64,000 bases of DNA from Helicobacter canis (GCF_900451095.1 NZ_UGHV01000001.1:1550001-1614000), one strand, 5' to 3'. Positions 28,538 through 38,731 are shown, counted from the first letter of the stretch. Numbers and translations: made by a program. The notes: a model not told the origin generated them from the letters alone.

Positions 28538-30214
28538 CTAAAACTCTGTCCTAGGATCGTGGGCGGCTTGCATTACTCCGTTATTGATAAGGATCGCATT
28601 CACATCGCCCATATCAGGGAGCTCTACAAGTTTATAGCCCATTTTAGTAAGATTGTCTTTAGTATCTTGCCCAAGTCCAAAGGCTTCAAGCCGCAGCTCA
28701 TCAGGGAGCCACTGCATATGGAAGCGACTAGATTCTACCGCGCGAGCTATGTCCATTTTGTAATCAATCACATTGATGATGACTTGCAGCACGGTGGTGA
28801 TGATCCTAGCACCGCCGGGGCTGCCGACTACCATATAGAGCTTGTTGCTTTTATCTAGCACGATTGTAGGAGACATCGAGCTTAGAGGGCGTTTGCCCGG
28901 CTCAATGGCATTGGCATCGCCACCCACTAGCCCAAATTGATTAGGCACACCGGGCTTAATGGAAAAATCGTCCATTTCGTTATTGAGCAAAAATCCTGCC
29001 CCATCGATCGCCGCATACGCACCAAAAGAGCCATTGATCGTATAGGTTACACTCACGGCATTTCCCCATTTATCTGCGACAGAATAATGCGTAGTGTTAT
29101 TGCCCTCGTGGATTGGTCCAAGACCTGGCTTTACCTCACTGCTTGGCGTGGCGTTTGGCTTGATATTGGCATAAATGCTTTTTGCATACGCTTTGCTTAG
29201 AAGTTTATCTAATGGGATTTTGACAAAGCTAGGATCCCCCATATACTCGGAGCGATCCGCATAGGCTTGGCGCATAGCTTCAGCGATGATGTGGATAGCT
29301 TGCGAGCTTTGGTAGCCTAGCTTTGTGATATTGGCGTTTTCTATGGTGTTTAGGATTTGGATAATATGCGTGCCACCACTGCTTGGCGGAGACATAGAGA
29401 GAATCTTATAGCCCCTATAAGTCCCCTCCACAGGCTTGCGCCATACAACTTCATATTGTGCTAGATCTTGCTTGGTGATAATCCCGCCATTTTTCTTCAT
29501 ATCTGCTTCGATCATTCCAGCAATCTCACCTTTGTAGAACGCATCAGGACCCTTTTGGGCGATGAGTCGCAAAGTCTTGGCAAGATCTTTTTGCACGAGA
29601 ATTTCACCTTGCTTATAAGTCCTGCCATCTGGCTTTAAGAAATACTTCTTAGAGCTTGCAAATTTGGCTAGATTGCCTTGGGCTTCTAGCATTGTTTGGG
29701 CTTGTCGCTCTGTGATAGCAAAGCCCTTTTCCGCTAGCTCGATAGAGGGCGCGATGAGATCGGCTAGCTTTTTGGTGCCATATTTATCAAGCATAGCACT
29801 CATACCCTTTACCGTGCCCGGCACGCCAGCAGCTAGATAGCCTACAACACTAAGATCTTGTATGACATTGCCATTTTTGTCCAAATACATATCGCGCGTG
29901 GCTTTTGCGGGAGCTACTTCGCGGAAGTCTAGGGTGATGTTTTGCCCATTTGCTAGGTGGATTAGCGCGAAGCCTCCGCCACCGATATTGCCTGCTGCTG
30001 GATGCACGACTGATAGCGCGTAGCCCACTGCTACTGCCGCATCAATGGCATTCCCGCCAGAGTCTAGCACCTTTTGCCCTATGCTATCTGCTAGCTCGTG
30101 CGTAGAGACTGCTAGACCATTGCCTTTTAGATCTGTGATAGGCAAATAGCTCGCCCCAAAGCTCTGTGTGCTTAGGAACGCACACACTATAAATACGAAA
30201 AGTTTCTTCATCAT
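28538..30214 (-). CDS. ggt: Gamma-glutamyltranspeptidase
   Basis: GGT hydrolyses glutathione and glutamine in the periplasm or outside the cell. In H. pylori and related species it supplies glutamate and harms host cells and lymphocytes. The 558-residue precursor has a signal peptide (LFVFIVCAFLSTQSFGA). It self-cleaves before the catalytic Thr374 of TTHYSVADKWGNAVS. The small subunit keeps LLNNEMDDFSIKPG and the GG motif SPGGARIITTVLQV. It is complete and very like the H. pylori enzyme from memory. Confidence 0.97.
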   Translation of the reverse strand: MMKKLFVFIVCAFLSTQSFGASYLPITDLKGNGLAVSTHELADSIGQKVLDSGGNAIDAAVAVGYALSVVHPAAGNIGGGGFALIHLANGQNITLDFREVAPAKATRDMYLDKNGNVIQDLSVVGYLAAGVPGTVKGMSAMLDKYGTKKLADLIAPSIELAEKGFAITERQAQTMLEAQGNLAKFASSKKYFLKPDGRTYKQGEILVQKDLAKTLRLIAQKGPDAFYKGEIAGMIEADMKKNGGIITKQDLAQYEVVWRKPVEGTYRGYKILSMSPPSSGGTHIIQILNTIENANITKLGYQSSQAIHIIAEAMRQAYADRSEYMGDPSFVKIPLDKLLSKAYAKSIYANIKPNATPSSEVKPGLGPIHEGNNTTHYSVADKWGNAVSVTYTINGSFGAYAAIDGAGFLLNNEMDDFSIKPGVPNQFGLVGGDANAIEPGKRPLSSMSPTIVLDKSNKLYMVVGSPGGARIITTVLQVIINVIDYKMDIARAVESSRFHMQWLPDELRLEAFGLGQDTKDNLTKMGYKLVELPDMGDVNAILINNGVMQAAHDPRTEF

Positions 30215-30283
30215 TGCTCCTTGAAAAGTTAGAATAAGCTAAGATTCTATCCAAATTTTTGAGACTAATACAACGGAGTAGCT

Positions 30284-31447
30284 ATGGTGCTATATATCCA
30301 TATACCATTTTGCACAAGTAAGTGTGGGTATTGCGCCTTTAGCTCTTATACGGGGGTGGATTCTAGTGTGCAGCAAGCCTACATACAATGCCTGTTGCGT
30401 GATCTTAGCTACACGCTTAGTGCGTATAGGGCTAAGAAGCTAGAATCTATACTCATAAATCCAGCCCTAGAATCTAGCCTTGCAGAGCTGGATTCTAGCG
30501 ACTTCGCGCCTATGGAGCTTGAGAGTGTTTATATCGGTGGTGGCACGCCAAGCCTACTGCCTAGCAGCGCGTATGCGCTGATATTTGAGCAAATCGCGCG
30601 ATTTTGCGATATGCAAAGTATCCAAGAAATCACCATAGAAGCCAATCCCAACACCCTCCAAGCACAATGGTGCCGCGATCTCTCGCGCCTAGGAGTAGGG
30701 CGCATTAGCCTAGGGGTGCAGAGCTTTGATCCGCGCAAGCTCGCATTTTTAGAGCGCGATCATAGCGGGCGAGATATTTACCACGCCCTAGAAATCGCCC
30801 AAGTCTTCCCACATAGAAGCATTGATATGATGTATGGCACGCCTTTTGATGATGAAGCCACGCTGCGTGCGGATATGCAAAAAGCCTGTGCGCTAGATAT
30901 TGATCACCTCTCTGCCTACTCGCTTATGATAGAGCCGGGCGCGCGCTTTGCCCATAAGCATAAATCCCTAGCCACGCCAAGCCTAGCGCAAAAAGACAGC
31001 CTAGAGAAGCAAGCACACATCGTGTGTGAAGTAGCCCTAGCACAGGGCTTTTGCCACTATGAAGTCTCCAACTTCGCCCGCCCTTACAAATGCCTACACA
31101 ATCGCAAATATTGGGCTGGGGCGGAGTATCTAGGCTGCGGTGTGGGGGCAGTGGGTAGGGTAGGGCAGGTGCGCTATGAGCGGCAAAAGGACTTGCGAGC
31201 ATACCTAGCAGATCCTTTGGCAAAGGCGTGTGAGATTCTAGCCCCAAGCGACCTAGCCTTTGAGGCGGTGTTTTTGGGGCTTAGGAGTGAAGTGGGCGTG
31301 GATATTGCTGCGGTATCTGCGTCTATCAATCCCAATCGCCTAAGTATTTTACTAGAGGAAAAAATGTGTTTTTTGCGAGGTGGCAGGCTTGTGGCGCGTG
31401 ATATATTTCTGGCTGATGAGATCGTGCTATGGCTTATGCGTGAATAG
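30284..31447 (+). CDS. hemW: Radical SAM protein HemW
   Basis: A HemN-like radical SAM protein of 387 residues. The cluster cysteines are Cys10, Cys14 and Cys17 in IPFCTSKCGYCAFSS, and IGGGTPSLL binds SAM. The fourth HemN cysteine is absent, which is the HemW pattern. HemW is thought to insert haem into proteins and does not oxidise coproporphyrinogen. Two motif copies add LESSL and LDSSD segments near residues 65-75, before the YIGGGTPS site. The start has only a weak CGGAG site. Confidence 0.88.
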   Translation: MVLYIHIPFCTSKCGYCAFSSYTGVDSSVQQAYIQCLLRDLSYTLSAYRAKKLESILINPALESSLAELDSSDFAPMELESVYIGGGTPSLLPSSAYALIFEQIARFCDMQSIQEITIEANPNTLQAQWCRDLSRLGVGRISLGVQSFDPRKLAFLERDHSGRDIYHALEIAQVFPHRSIDMMYGTPFDDEATLRADMQKACALDIDHLSAYSLMIEPGARFAHKHKSLATPSLAQKDSLEKQAHIVCEVALAQGFCHYEVSNFARPYKCLHNRKYWAGAEYLGCGVGAVGRVGQVRYERQKDLRAYLADPLAKACEILAPSDLAFEAVFLGLRSEVGVDIAAVSASINPNRLSILLEEKMCFLRGGRLVARDIFLADEIVLWLMRE

Positions 31448-31484
31448 GGCAGGCGATGAGCAAGCGATGGAGCTTCAAAGCAAG

Positions 31485-31537
31485 CCTAGAATCCACTTTT
31501 TGCGTTTGTTAGCATTATTTCAAAAGTGGATTCTAGG
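31485..31537. terminator. Long inverted motif pair after hemW
   Basis: Two 16-base arms, CCTAGAATCCACTTTT and its reverse complement, flank a 21-base loop, starting 37 bases after the hemW stop. Position and symmetry suggest a terminator. The T-run in the left arm and A-run in the right make it usable from either side. Confidence 0.6.
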
Positions 31538-31613
31538 TTTGTGTGGTTTGTGCTGGATCTAGGCTTGTTATGGATCGCCACAGCACTCCTTATATCTGCG
31601 CTATTTCCTTGAC

Positions 31614-31637
31614 TTGACAAAAAAAAAAAAATAGAAT
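31614..31637 (+). promoter_or_regulatory. Chemoreceptor promoter with A13 tract
   Basis: TTGACA is followed by a run of A (A13 at 31619-31631) that ends directly at a -10-like TAGAAT. The spacer is 12 bases where 16-18 is usual. The A-run length would therefore set promoter spacing. The ATG of the chemoreceptor is 30 bases downstream with AAGGAGG between. Confidence 0.5.
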
Positions 31638-31666
31638 TTTGTATTTGACAAATCAAGGAGGAAGCA

Positions 31667-33760
31667 ATGTTTAATAGGCTAAGCATAGGGAGCAAGATCG
31701 TTGTTTCAGTGAGTTTGATTCTGCTTTTGTGTATGGGGATTTTGGGCGTTGTTTTGGTGAGTGTTTCGCACAATATCCAAACTAGTGATGCCAATAAGCT
31801 TGTGCTAAATGTAGCAAAGCGGACAGGCAATGCCATAGAAGGCTATATCAATGAAAGCTTTGTAGCCCTAAACTACTCGCAAAGAAATCTTACGCAATAT
31901 ATCCATAGCAAAAGCTTCAATGAAAATACAGCAAAGCATATCCTAACCGCCCTTTTAGACTCTAATCAATGGGTAGAATACGGCTATATCTACCTAAAAA
32001 GCCCATCGCTAATGCCTGATGCAAGTAGTGCTTATAGGCTGGCAAATGGCGGAGTGCTGATGCTAGGGCACGATGATAAGCCAAAGGAGCTTGGAGGGGT
32101 GGCGATTTTGCCTGCTGATAGGGCGTTTTTAGCCGATGATGGCTTGCAAAAGGCTCTTTCAAGTGGCAAGCCAAGTATCGGTAATCCCACAGGGATGCAC
32201 ACTGCTGGGGAGCAGAAAATACGCGTAACGCTTAATTACCCAATCATAGATGAATATGGCAGTATCCAAGGTGTCGTGGGAGCTACATTGCACCTGGGGC
32301 TTATAGGGGACTCTCTCTTTGCGCAGCGCAGAAGTATCTTTGAAAATGACTATCGCGCGCTTATCACAAGTGATGGGGCGTTTGTCCTGCACCCAAATAG
32401 CGAATTTACAGGCAAGAATCTTGCCGATGTAAGTGCGGATAATCCAAGTATGCAAGATGTAATCAACGCACTCAAATCCCACGAATCTGGTGTGTATGAG
32501 GTAACAAACACACGAGGGGAGGCGAGTATTATGGGTGTGGCTTCATTTGAAGTGGGGCGAGGTAGCACTGGGCAGTGGTGGGGGAGCGTTACCGTTGCGC
32601 CCAAATCATCAGTGTATGACTCTGTGGGCTTTATGAGAAATGTCAATATTGCGGGTGTTTTGATCTGTGTGCTGGTGATCGCGACATTTGTGTTTATCTA
32701 TGTAAAGATGACGATCACAGCTCGTATCCATCGTATCTCCCACACTCTCTTTGAATTTTTCAAATACCTTAATCATCAAAGACAAGACGCGCCACAGCCG
32801 CTAAGGATTGTCGCTCAAGATGAGCTAGGTGAAATGGGAAGTAAAATTAACGAAAATATAGAGATAACAAAGCTAGGCTTAGCCCAAGACACAAGAGCCG
32901 TGGAGCAGTCTGTCCAAACAGCCAAAAAGATAGAATCTGGCGACTTGCAAGCGCGTATCACAGAGACCCCGCACAACCCCCAGCTAAAAGAGCTAAAAGA
33001 TGTGCTAAACCATATGCTAGATGATTTGCAAAAGAAAATCGGTAGCGATACTAATGAGATCGCCCGCGTCTTTGACTCCTACACGCGCCTTGATTTCACC
33101 ACAGAAGTAGCAAATGCTAGCGGCAGGGTAGAAGTCGTTACCAACACGCTAGGCGAAGAGATTAGAAAAATGCTTAAAACTTCCCTAGAGTTTGCCAACT
33201 CTCTCCACTCTCAAAGTGATAAGCTAGAAGAAGCCGTAGCCGCCCTTACCAAATCTTCTAACTCCCAAGCCAGCAGCCTAGAGCAAACTGCCACTGCCGT
33301 AGAGGAGATCACTTCATCTATGCAAAATGTCTCTGGCAGGACCAATGAAGTAATCCAGCAAACCGAAGATATACGAAATGTCATAGGTATCATTAGAGAT
33401 ATAGCCGATCAGACAAACCTCCTAGCATTGAATGCCGCCATAGAAGCCGCTAGAGCAGGAGAGCACGGCAGGGGCTTTGCTGTCGTAGCAGATGAAGTGC
33501 GCAAATTAGCAGAGCGCACCAGCAAATCACTAGGCGAGATAGAGGCAAACACCAACTTGCTTGTGCAATCAATCAATGATATGGCAGAATCTATCAAAGA
33601 GCAAACCGCAGGGATCACACAAATCAATGAAGCCATCTCTAGCCTAGAGTCTGTAACCCAAGAGAATGTAAGCATCGCCAATGCTAGCTCACAAATCTCA
33701 CAAGATGTATCAGGGATTGCTAAAGCTATCTTAGATGATGCCAATAAGAAAAAGGTATAG
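31667..33760 (+). CDS. Methyl-accepting chemotaxis protein 1 (dCache-like)
   Basis: A 697-residue transmembrane chemoreceptor. Helix 1 is at about residues 10-35. A periplasmic dCache-like sensor follows ([21 protein letters not shown], then [20 protein letters not shown], each quoted in part). Helix 2 is near 328-345, followed by a HAMP-like region and the signalling hairpin with the CheA/CheW tip [20 protein letters not shown]. From about residue 467 it is nearly identical to the second chemoreceptor. AAGGAGG precedes the ATG. The ligand is unknown. Confidence 0.95.
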   Translation: MFNRLSIGSKIVVSVSLILLLCMGILGVVLVSVSHNIQTSDANKLVLNVAKRTGNAIEGYINESFVALNYSQRNLTQYIHSKSFNENTAKHILTALLDSNQWVEYGYIYLKSPSLMPDASSAYRLANGGVLMLGHDDKPKELGGVAILPADRAFLADDGLQKALSSGKPSIGNPTGMHTAGEQKIRVTLNYPIIDEYGSIQGVVGATLHLGLIGDSLFAQRRSIFENDYRALITSDGAFVLHPNSEFTGKNLADVSADNPSMQDVINALKSHESGVYEVTNTRGEASIMGVASFEVGRGSTGQWWGSVTVAPKSSVYDSVGFMRNVNIAGVLICVLVIATFVFIYVKMTITARIHRISHTLFEFFKYLNHQRQDAPQPLRIVAQDELGEMGSKINENIEITKLGLAQDTRAVEQSVQTAKKIESGDLQARITETPHNPQLKELKDVLNHMLDDLQKKIGSDTNEIARVFDSYTRLDFTTEVANASGRVEVVTNTLGEEIRKMLKTSLEFANSLHSQSDKLEEAVAALTKSSNSQASSLEQTATAVEEITSSMQNVSGRTNEVIQQTEDIRNVIGIIRDIADQTNLLALNAAIEAARAGEHGRGFAVVADEVRKLAERTSKSLGEIEANTNLLVQSINDMAESIKEQTAGITQINEAISSLESVTQENVSIANASSQISQDVSGIAKAILDDANKKKV

Positions 33761-33784
33761 CCACAAGCGATTCGCTCTTGGGTA
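33065..33784 (+). repeat. 720-bp near-identical chemoreceptor segment, copy A
   Basis: This segment spans the signalling half of chemoreceptor 1, its stop codon and 24 bases beyond (CCACAAGCGATTCGCTCTTG and on). It matches 44892-45611 with only scattered third-position differences. Similarity drops sharply at both ends. The two copies are in direct orientation, about 11.8 kb apart. Confidence 0.92.
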
Positions 33785-34137
33785 GGCAATGTGGCAGTGT
33801 TGCAAAAATTACTAAAGAAACATCGGCACAGCCTAAGCGGTATCCCTTGTTTTGTGAAAGGCACGACCGCCAAGGTCGCTAACTTTCCCCAATTTTTGCA
33901 AAGCTCCCACAGCCCCACCGCAATCCTTAGAATCGTTTTATTACAAAATGGGCTTTCTCCCTAGAATCCACTTTTTACACTACCACCTGCGGCGTGGTAT
34001 AAAACGCCGCGTTTTATTGTCATCGCGCGCAAGCGCGGTAGCGATTGCGCGGCGATCCACAAAACAAACCTAGAATCTAGCCAAACCGCGCAAAAGCTTC
34101 AAAGTAGAATCCGCGTTTGCCCTTAAGTGCCTTAAGC
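33761..34137. other. Repeat-rich non-coding gap
   Basis: These 377 bases between chemoreceptor 1 and bioA hold no convincing gene. They contain a TTTCT/AGAAA-type box (about 33811-33852), the tail of the 160-bp repeat family (CACCGCAATCCTTAGAATCG near 33920), GATTCTA copies, and a GC-rich palindromic element at 34019-34060. Confidence 0.75.
34019..34060. repeat. ATTGC/ATCGC palindromic element, copy 3
   Basis: GTCATCGCGCGCAAGCGCGG opens the element and GCGGCGATCCAC closes it. The layout equals the other copies with ATCGC ends in place of ATTGC. The inner sequence CGCGCAA-GCGCGG can pair with itself. Confidence 0.75.
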
Positions 34138-35496
34138 CTAGGCAAAATGCGCTTGCAAAATCTCTTTAAGCGTTTGGACTACAAAGCGCGCTTCTTCTAT
34201 GGTGATGATATATGGTGGCATAAAGTAAATCGTATGCCCCAATGGTCGCAGCAGCAAGCCCTTAGCCAACGCCGCTCTAAAGATCTCTACCCCCGCGCGA
34301 GGCGTGCTAGAATCTATCTCAAAGGCAAAGATCATTCCGCAGTGGCGCAAGTTTTTGACTATATTTAGCTCTTCTAGCTCCTGCCATAGAGCAAAAATCG
34401 CTCGCGATAGGGCGCGGTTTTGCTCTATGATATTTTGCGTGGCAAATATATCTAGCACGGCATTTGCAGCCGCACAGGCTAGGGCATTGCCCGTGTAGCT
34501 ATGCGAGTGTAAAAATGCCTTGCCACTCTCATAGGGCGCGTAAAATGCCTGATAAATCTCATCGCTTGTAACCACCACGCTTAAAGGCAGATACCCCCCT
34601 GTAATGCCCTTTGATAAGCATAAAAAATCTGGCGTGATCCCGCACTGCTCTAGGGCAAACATACTCCCACTACGCCCAAAGCCCACGGCAATTTCATCAA
34701 AGATAATCAAAATCCCATAGCTCCTGCATAGCTCGCACGCTTTTTTGATGAAGGCTTTTGGATAGATGTGCATATTGCCCGCGCATTGGACTAATGGCTC
34801 TAAGATAAAAGCGCAAATTTCTTCCCCATAGCGCGATAAGATAGATTCTAGCGCGTGTAATTCTCTCTCATAGTAGCTCTCATCTTCTAGCTCTGCTGGG
34901 GCGTGCAAGCTAGCCCCCTTTGTGCCATCAAAGACATTTGGCACAGGCACACTAAGGCAGGAGAGCAAAATAGGCGCGTAAGTGTGCTTGTATAGCCCCA
35001 GATCCCCCACGCTTAATGCGCCGATCGTCTCGCCGTGGTAGGCATTGCTAAGGGCTAGGAATTTGGAGCGAGGCGGGCTTTTGCGGTGGAGGTTGTGATG
35101 ATAGTGGAAGCTCATTTTTAGGGCGATTTCTATGGCAGAAGAGCCATTATCTGCATAGAAGCATTTGTTTAGAGGGTGTGGGAGCAGGGCGCAAAGCCGC
35201 TGCGATAGATCGATGATAGGCTTATGGCTAAAGCCTGCTAGCAAGATATGCTCTAGCTCATTGAGCTGATTTGTGATAGCGGCGTTTATGGCTGCGTTGC
35301 AATGCCCAAAGAGATTGACCCACCAGCTGCTAATGCAATCAATATAACTGCTGCCATCAAAGTCGTATAAATACACACCTTTGGCGGATTTTATGGGGAC
35401 TATGGGGAAGTCTTCGTGGTCTTTCATCTGCGTGCAGGGGTGCCAGATGTGAGCCAGATCAAGCGCGGAGAGAGTGTGATTGGATAGATTTGGCAT
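34138..35496 (-). CDS. bioA: Adenosylmethionine-8-amino-7-oxononanoate aminotransferase
   Basis: BioA converts KAPA to DAPA in biotin synthesis with SAM as amino donor. The 452 residues carry [18 protein letters not shown] at the start, [12 protein letters not shown] and [21 protein letters not shown]. The PLP lysine lies in [27 protein letters not shown] ends the fold. It is divergent from bioF across 58 bases that must hold both promoters. Confidence 0.96.
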   Translation of the reverse strand: MPNLSNHTLSALDLAHIWHPCTQMKDHEDFPIVPIKSAKGVYLYDFDGSSYIDCISSWWVNLFGHCNAAINAAITNQLNELEHILLAGFSHKPIIDLSQRLCALLPHPLNKCFYADNGSSAIEIALKMSFHYHHNLHRKSPPRSKFLALSNAYHGETIGALSVGDLGLYKHTYAPILLSCLSVPVPNVFDGTKGASLHAPAELEDESYYERELHALESILSRYGEEICAFILEPLVQCAGNMHIYPKAFIKKACELCRSYGILIIFDEIAVGFGRSGSMFALEQCGITPDFLCLSKGITGGYLPLSVVVTSDEIYQAFYAPYESGKAFLHSHSYTGNALACAAANAVLDIFATQNIIEQNRALSRAIFALWQELEELNIVKNLRHCGMIFAFEIDSSTPRAGVEIFRAALAKGLLLRPLGHTIYFMPPYIITIEEARFVVQTLKEILQAHFA

Positions 35497-35527
35497 TATG
35501 ATCCTTTGTGAAATAGCGATTCTAAGC

Positions 35528-35533
35528 TATAAT
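35528..35533 (+). promoter_or_regulatory. Predicted -10 box for bioF-bioGC
   Basis: TATAAT in the context AGCTATAATCTAGC lies 22 bases before the bioF ATG, in the 58-base gap with bioA. I see no BirA-type operator that I could defend. Confidence 0.6.
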
Positions 35534-35554
35534 CTAGCTTTTTGCGGAGATATT

Positions 35555-36898
35555 ATGCCTAAAAATCCAGCCAAGAATCCCACGCTAATCGCCCACGCCC
35601 AGCACCTAGCCCACACTCTCTCTAATGCACACAACCTCCGCTCTATTACAGATTATGCGCATTTGGGGGAGTTTATCATCAAAGATAATGCCCCCTTGCT
35701 TAATCTCACAAGCAATGACTATCTAGGCTTGGCAGGCTTATCGCACGCCATCATCTCGCCACACTCCTTGCACGATACGCACATAGATTTACACAAGCTA
35801 GACACACATAGGCAAAAAGCCAAAGATTTTGGGGCTAGATTTTGGGAGTTTAGTGCAAAGCAGGGCATTGGGGCAGGGGATTTATCGCTTGGCTCTGGCT
35901 CTTCGCGCTTGCTTAGTGGGGGGACTCCTGTGTGGGAGAGCTTTGAGGCATATTTGCAAGAGATTTTCGCGCCAAAATCCGCGCTACTTTTCAATAGCGG
36001 CTATCATTGTAATGTCTCTTGTATCGCGGCTCTTGGGCGGCTTGAAGGGGTGGGGATTTTGATCGATGAATACGCGCACGCAAGTATGTTTGATGGACTT
36101 TTGCAGGCAAAGGCGATGAGTAAGGCTCTGTGGTGGAGGCGGTTTAGGCACAATGATATGGCGCATTTGCAAGAGCTACTAGAATCCACTTTTGCGCGAT
36201 TTAGGCATATTATCATCATAAGCGAGGGGGTGTTTAGTATGGATGGTGATGTGTGTGATTTATCTGGGATTGTCGCGCTAAAACACCGCTATGATAATGT
36301 CCTAATCTATCTTGATGAAGCCCATAGCCTTGGCGTGGTAGGGGAGAATGGACTAGGGCTTGCTAAGAGCCTTGGGCTGTGTGGGGAGGTGGATTTTCTT
36401 ATCTTCACTTTTGGCAAGGCATTGGGGAGTATGGGGGCTTGTATGCTCTGTGCTAAGGAGCTAAAAGAGCTATTTATCAATACTGCGCGTGGGCTTATCT
36501 ACTCCACTGCGTTGCCACCGCTTAGCATAGCTTTTAGCTTTTTTGCCTTTTGTGAGCTTTGGCGTTTGGGGGAGCAAAGGGAGTATTTACGCGCCCTAAG
36601 TAAGCAGGCAAGATCTAAGCTAGAATCCACTTTTGCAAAAGTGGATTCTAGGGGAGAGGCTAAAAAGCTGCCTTATGTGCTAGGAGAGTGGCATATCATC
36701 TCACTAGTGCTAGGAGATAATGCTACTGCCATAGAGTGCCAAGATTTCTTAGAGTCTTGCGGGATCTTTGCTAAAGCGATCAAATCCCCCACAATCCCGC
36801 AGGGCACAGCTAGAATCCGCTTTAGCCTCAATGCTAGCCTTAGCACGCTAGAGCCATTCTATCAGGCATTGGAGCAGTATGCAAATCGCTTTTGCTAG
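35555..36898 (+). CDS. bioF: 8-amino-7-oxononanoate synthase
   Basis: BioF condenses pimeloyl-ACP with alanine to give KAPA. The 447 residues include LNLTSNDYLGLAG, GSGSSRLLSGG, LFNSGYHCNVS, the cofactor-contact YLDEAHSLGVVGENG and the PLP lysine in FTFGKALGSMGACM. It is longer than the usual 380-390, and part of the excess is two dispersed-repeat inserts. One of these is a perfect 32-bp palindrome encoding LESTFAKVDSR. The start at 35555 has GCGGAG upstream, and a longer reading would run through the promoter. Confidence 0.93.
   Translation: MPKNPAKNPTLIAHAQHLAHTLSNAHNLRSITDYAHLGEFIIKDNAPLLNLTSNDYLGLAGLSHAIISPHSLHDTHIDLHKLDTHRQKAKDFGARFWEFSAKQGIGAGDLSLGSGSSRLLSGGTPVWESFEAYLQEIFAPKSALLFNSGYHCNVSCIAALGRLEGVGILIDEYAHASMFDGLLQAKAMSKALWWRRFRHNDMAHLQELLESTFARFRHIIIISEGVFSMDGDVCDLSGIVALKHRYDNVLIYLDEAHSLGVVGENGLGLAKSLGLCGEVDFLIFTFGKALGSMGACMLCAKELKELFINTARGLIYSTALPPLSIAFSFFAFCELWRLGEQREYLRALSKQARSKLESTFAKVDSRGEAKKLPYVLGEWHIISLVLGDNATAIECQDFLESCGIFAKAIKSPTIPQGTARIRFSLNASLSTLEPFYQALEQYANRFC
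36620..36651. repeat. Perfect 32-bp palindrome inside bioF
   Basis: CTAGAATCCACTTTTG is followed at once by its exact reverse complement. These are two head-to-head copies of the dispersed motif with no spacer. They lie in frame at about residues 356-366 of BioF and encode LESTFAKVDSR, between segments that do match the family. Confidence 0.95.
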
Positions 36899-38438
36899 GG
36901 CGTTTGACAAGCACGCAAGCACTTTGGTGCTATGTTTTAGCGGCTTTGCGACTAACCCTAAATTTTTCGCGCATTTGGCGTGTGATATACCTGCTTGCAA
37001 TATCGCTATTTGCTATGATTATAGGGATTTAGCACAAGTGGATTCTACTTTGCACAAGCCCAGCCTAGAATCCACTTTTTTACCCCCTGTGCTACGCGAT
37101 TTGCAAGAGCTAATTGATAGGCATAGGCATTGCATTTTGGTGGGGTTTTCTCTAGGGGTGGCAGTGGCTGCTAGGGTGATAGGGGCGATTGATAGGGCAG
37201 GGGCTTTTAGGCATAGTATTGCTATCAATGGCACGCCTTTAGGGATAGATACGCGCTATGGCATACACCCTAGAATCTATGCGCGGACTTTGGAGTATTT
37301 TGATGTGCGGGAGTTTGCGCGAGCGTTTTTTGGCAGCGATGATGTGGCAGAGATCACCGCTAGGGCTAAGGCTGTGAAATCCCCTATAATGCGTGGATTT
37401 AATGGGGATTTTAGCACTTTGTTTGGGAGTGTGCTAGAGTGCAAGCAAGAGCTGCAAGCATTGCAGAGATTCTGTCAATCACACAATCAAGCAAGCCCAA
37501 GCGCGATTGATAGCCATAGCGCAAGAAGCGTGCATTTCACCCACGCGATCATAAGCAGTAGGGATATGATTTTCTCTCCTATGATCCTAGAATCCACCTT
37601 TTCACACACGCACACACAATGCCACTCTATCGATGCGCCGCATTATGTGTTTGGGAGCTTTACAAGCTGGAGGAAGCTGCTTGGGATATGTGTGCCAAAA
37701 GTGGATTCTAGTAGTGGGGCTAGATTCTGGGAGGCAAGGCAGAGCTACACGGAGAATGCCCCTATCCAAGCCACTATGCGCCAGAATCTTATGCGCTTGC
37801 TCTTGCCACACGCAAAGGGCAGGGAGTTTGAAAAGGTGTTTGAATTTGGTACTGGGGTGGGGGACTTTAGCGTGCTATTGCAAGAAAATCTCGCTTATAG
37901 GCACTTTGTTTGCAATGACATAAACAACCACGCAAGCATACTGCAAGCACGCCTAAAGCCCCACACACGCGTAGCGATCTTTGATATGCACGATATAAAA
38001 GACCAGCCCATTTTTGCCCAGCGATTTGATCTTATCGCTTCAAATGCCTGCTTGCAGTGGCTTAATGCAAAGGAGATTCTAGCTAGTGTTGTGCCTATGC
38101 TTGCTAGCGGTGGGCTGCTGCTGCTAGGGAGCTTTGGGGCTAGGACTTGCTATGAGGTGAGAGAGATTTTAGGCATAGGGCTAGAGTATATGGAGCTAGA
38201 AGATTTATGCGAGCTATTGCAGGGACTTGGGCTAGAGATTGTAGAGAGTAGTAGCGAGACTCTTAAGCTTGATTGTGGGAGTGCGCTTGGGGTGTTTAGG
38301 CATTTTCGTGCAAGCGGTGTCAATAGCCTAGCAGGCAATACACTAAGTAAATCCAAAATCCTAGCGTATCAAGCGCGATTTGGCGGGAAGATCACCTATG
38401 AGCCTATATATATCCTAGCCCAAAAGCCCAAGCCCTAG
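36879..38438 (+). CDS. BioG-BioC fusion (pimeloyl-ACP pathway)
   Basis: One 519-residue protein holds two biotin enzymes. Residues 1-265 look like BioG, the esterase that frees pimeloyl-ACP. The nucleophile is Ser91 in VGFSLGVAVAARV, and a late His lies in SIDAPHYVFGSF. Residues from about 290 look like BioC, the methyltransferase that masks malonyl-ACP, with SAM loop VFEFGTGVGDFSVLL and NACLQWLN. The linker contains KVDSSSG, written by a motif copy. It overlaps bioF by 20 bases. From memory, such fusions occur in some other bacteria. Confidence 0.88.
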   Translation: MQIAFARAFDKHASTLVLCFSGFATNPKFFAHLACDIPACNIAICYDYRDLAQVDSTLHKPSLESTFLPPVLRDLQELIDRHRHCILVGFSLGVAVAARVIGAIDRAGAFRHSIAINGTPLGIDTRYGIHPRIYARTLEYFDVREFARAFFGSDDVAEITARAKAVKSPIMRGFNGDFSTLFGSVLECKQELQALQRFCQSHNQASPSAIDSHSARSVHFTHAIISSRDMIFSPMILESTFSHTHTQCHSIDAPHYVFGSFTSWRKLLGICVPKVDSSSGARFWEARQSYTENAPIQATMRQNLMRLLLPHAKGREFEKVFEFGTGVGDFSVLLQENLAYRHFVCNDINNHASILQARLKPHTRVAIFDMHDIKDQPIFAQRFDLIASNACLQWLNAKEILASVVPMLASGGLLLLGSFGARTCYEVREILGIGLEYMELEDLCELLQGLGLEIVESSSETLKLDCGSALGVFRHFRASGVNSLAGNTLSKSKILAYQARFGGKITYEPIYILAQKPKP

Positions 38439-38462
38439 AATCCACTTTTGAAAGGGACGATG

Positions 38463-38622
38463 CAGCTTTGGGTATCCATAGCGGCGATTTTAAGGATTTT
38501 AGGGGAACCGCAGACCTCTAAGTCTAGCTCCCCCCTAAAATCCTTAAAAAGCCCCACTAGCAACACCGCAATTCTTAAAATCGTTTTACCCTCAAGCTAA
38601 CTTCACTCCTAGAATCCACTTT
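38463..38622. repeat. 160-bp repeat with 18-bp inverted arms, copy A
   Basis: Perfect arms TTTTAAGGATTTTAGGGG (38488-38505) and its complement (38532-38549) enclose a 26-base loop. A tail follows (CACCGCAATTCTTAAAATCG to a GATTCTA motif). The same unit lies after the autotransporter at 50262-50420. It contains no open frame. It looks like a small mobile or terminator-type repeat placed downstream of genes. Confidence 0.88.
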
Positions 38623-38642
38623 TGATTTGTGGCAATTTTTCC

Positions 38643-38680
38643 GTCATTGCGAGCCTTGCACCGCAAGGCGTGGCAATCCA
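38643..38680. repeat. ATTGC palindromic element, copy 4
   Basis: GTCATTGCGAG and GCGTGGCAATCCA enclose the perfect inner stem CCTTGC-ACC-GCAAGG. Confidence 0.88.
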
Positions 38681-38731
38681 TACTCTGCGCTAGCAGATAA
38701 TCATACTAGAATCCGCTTTTGCAGATTGTGT

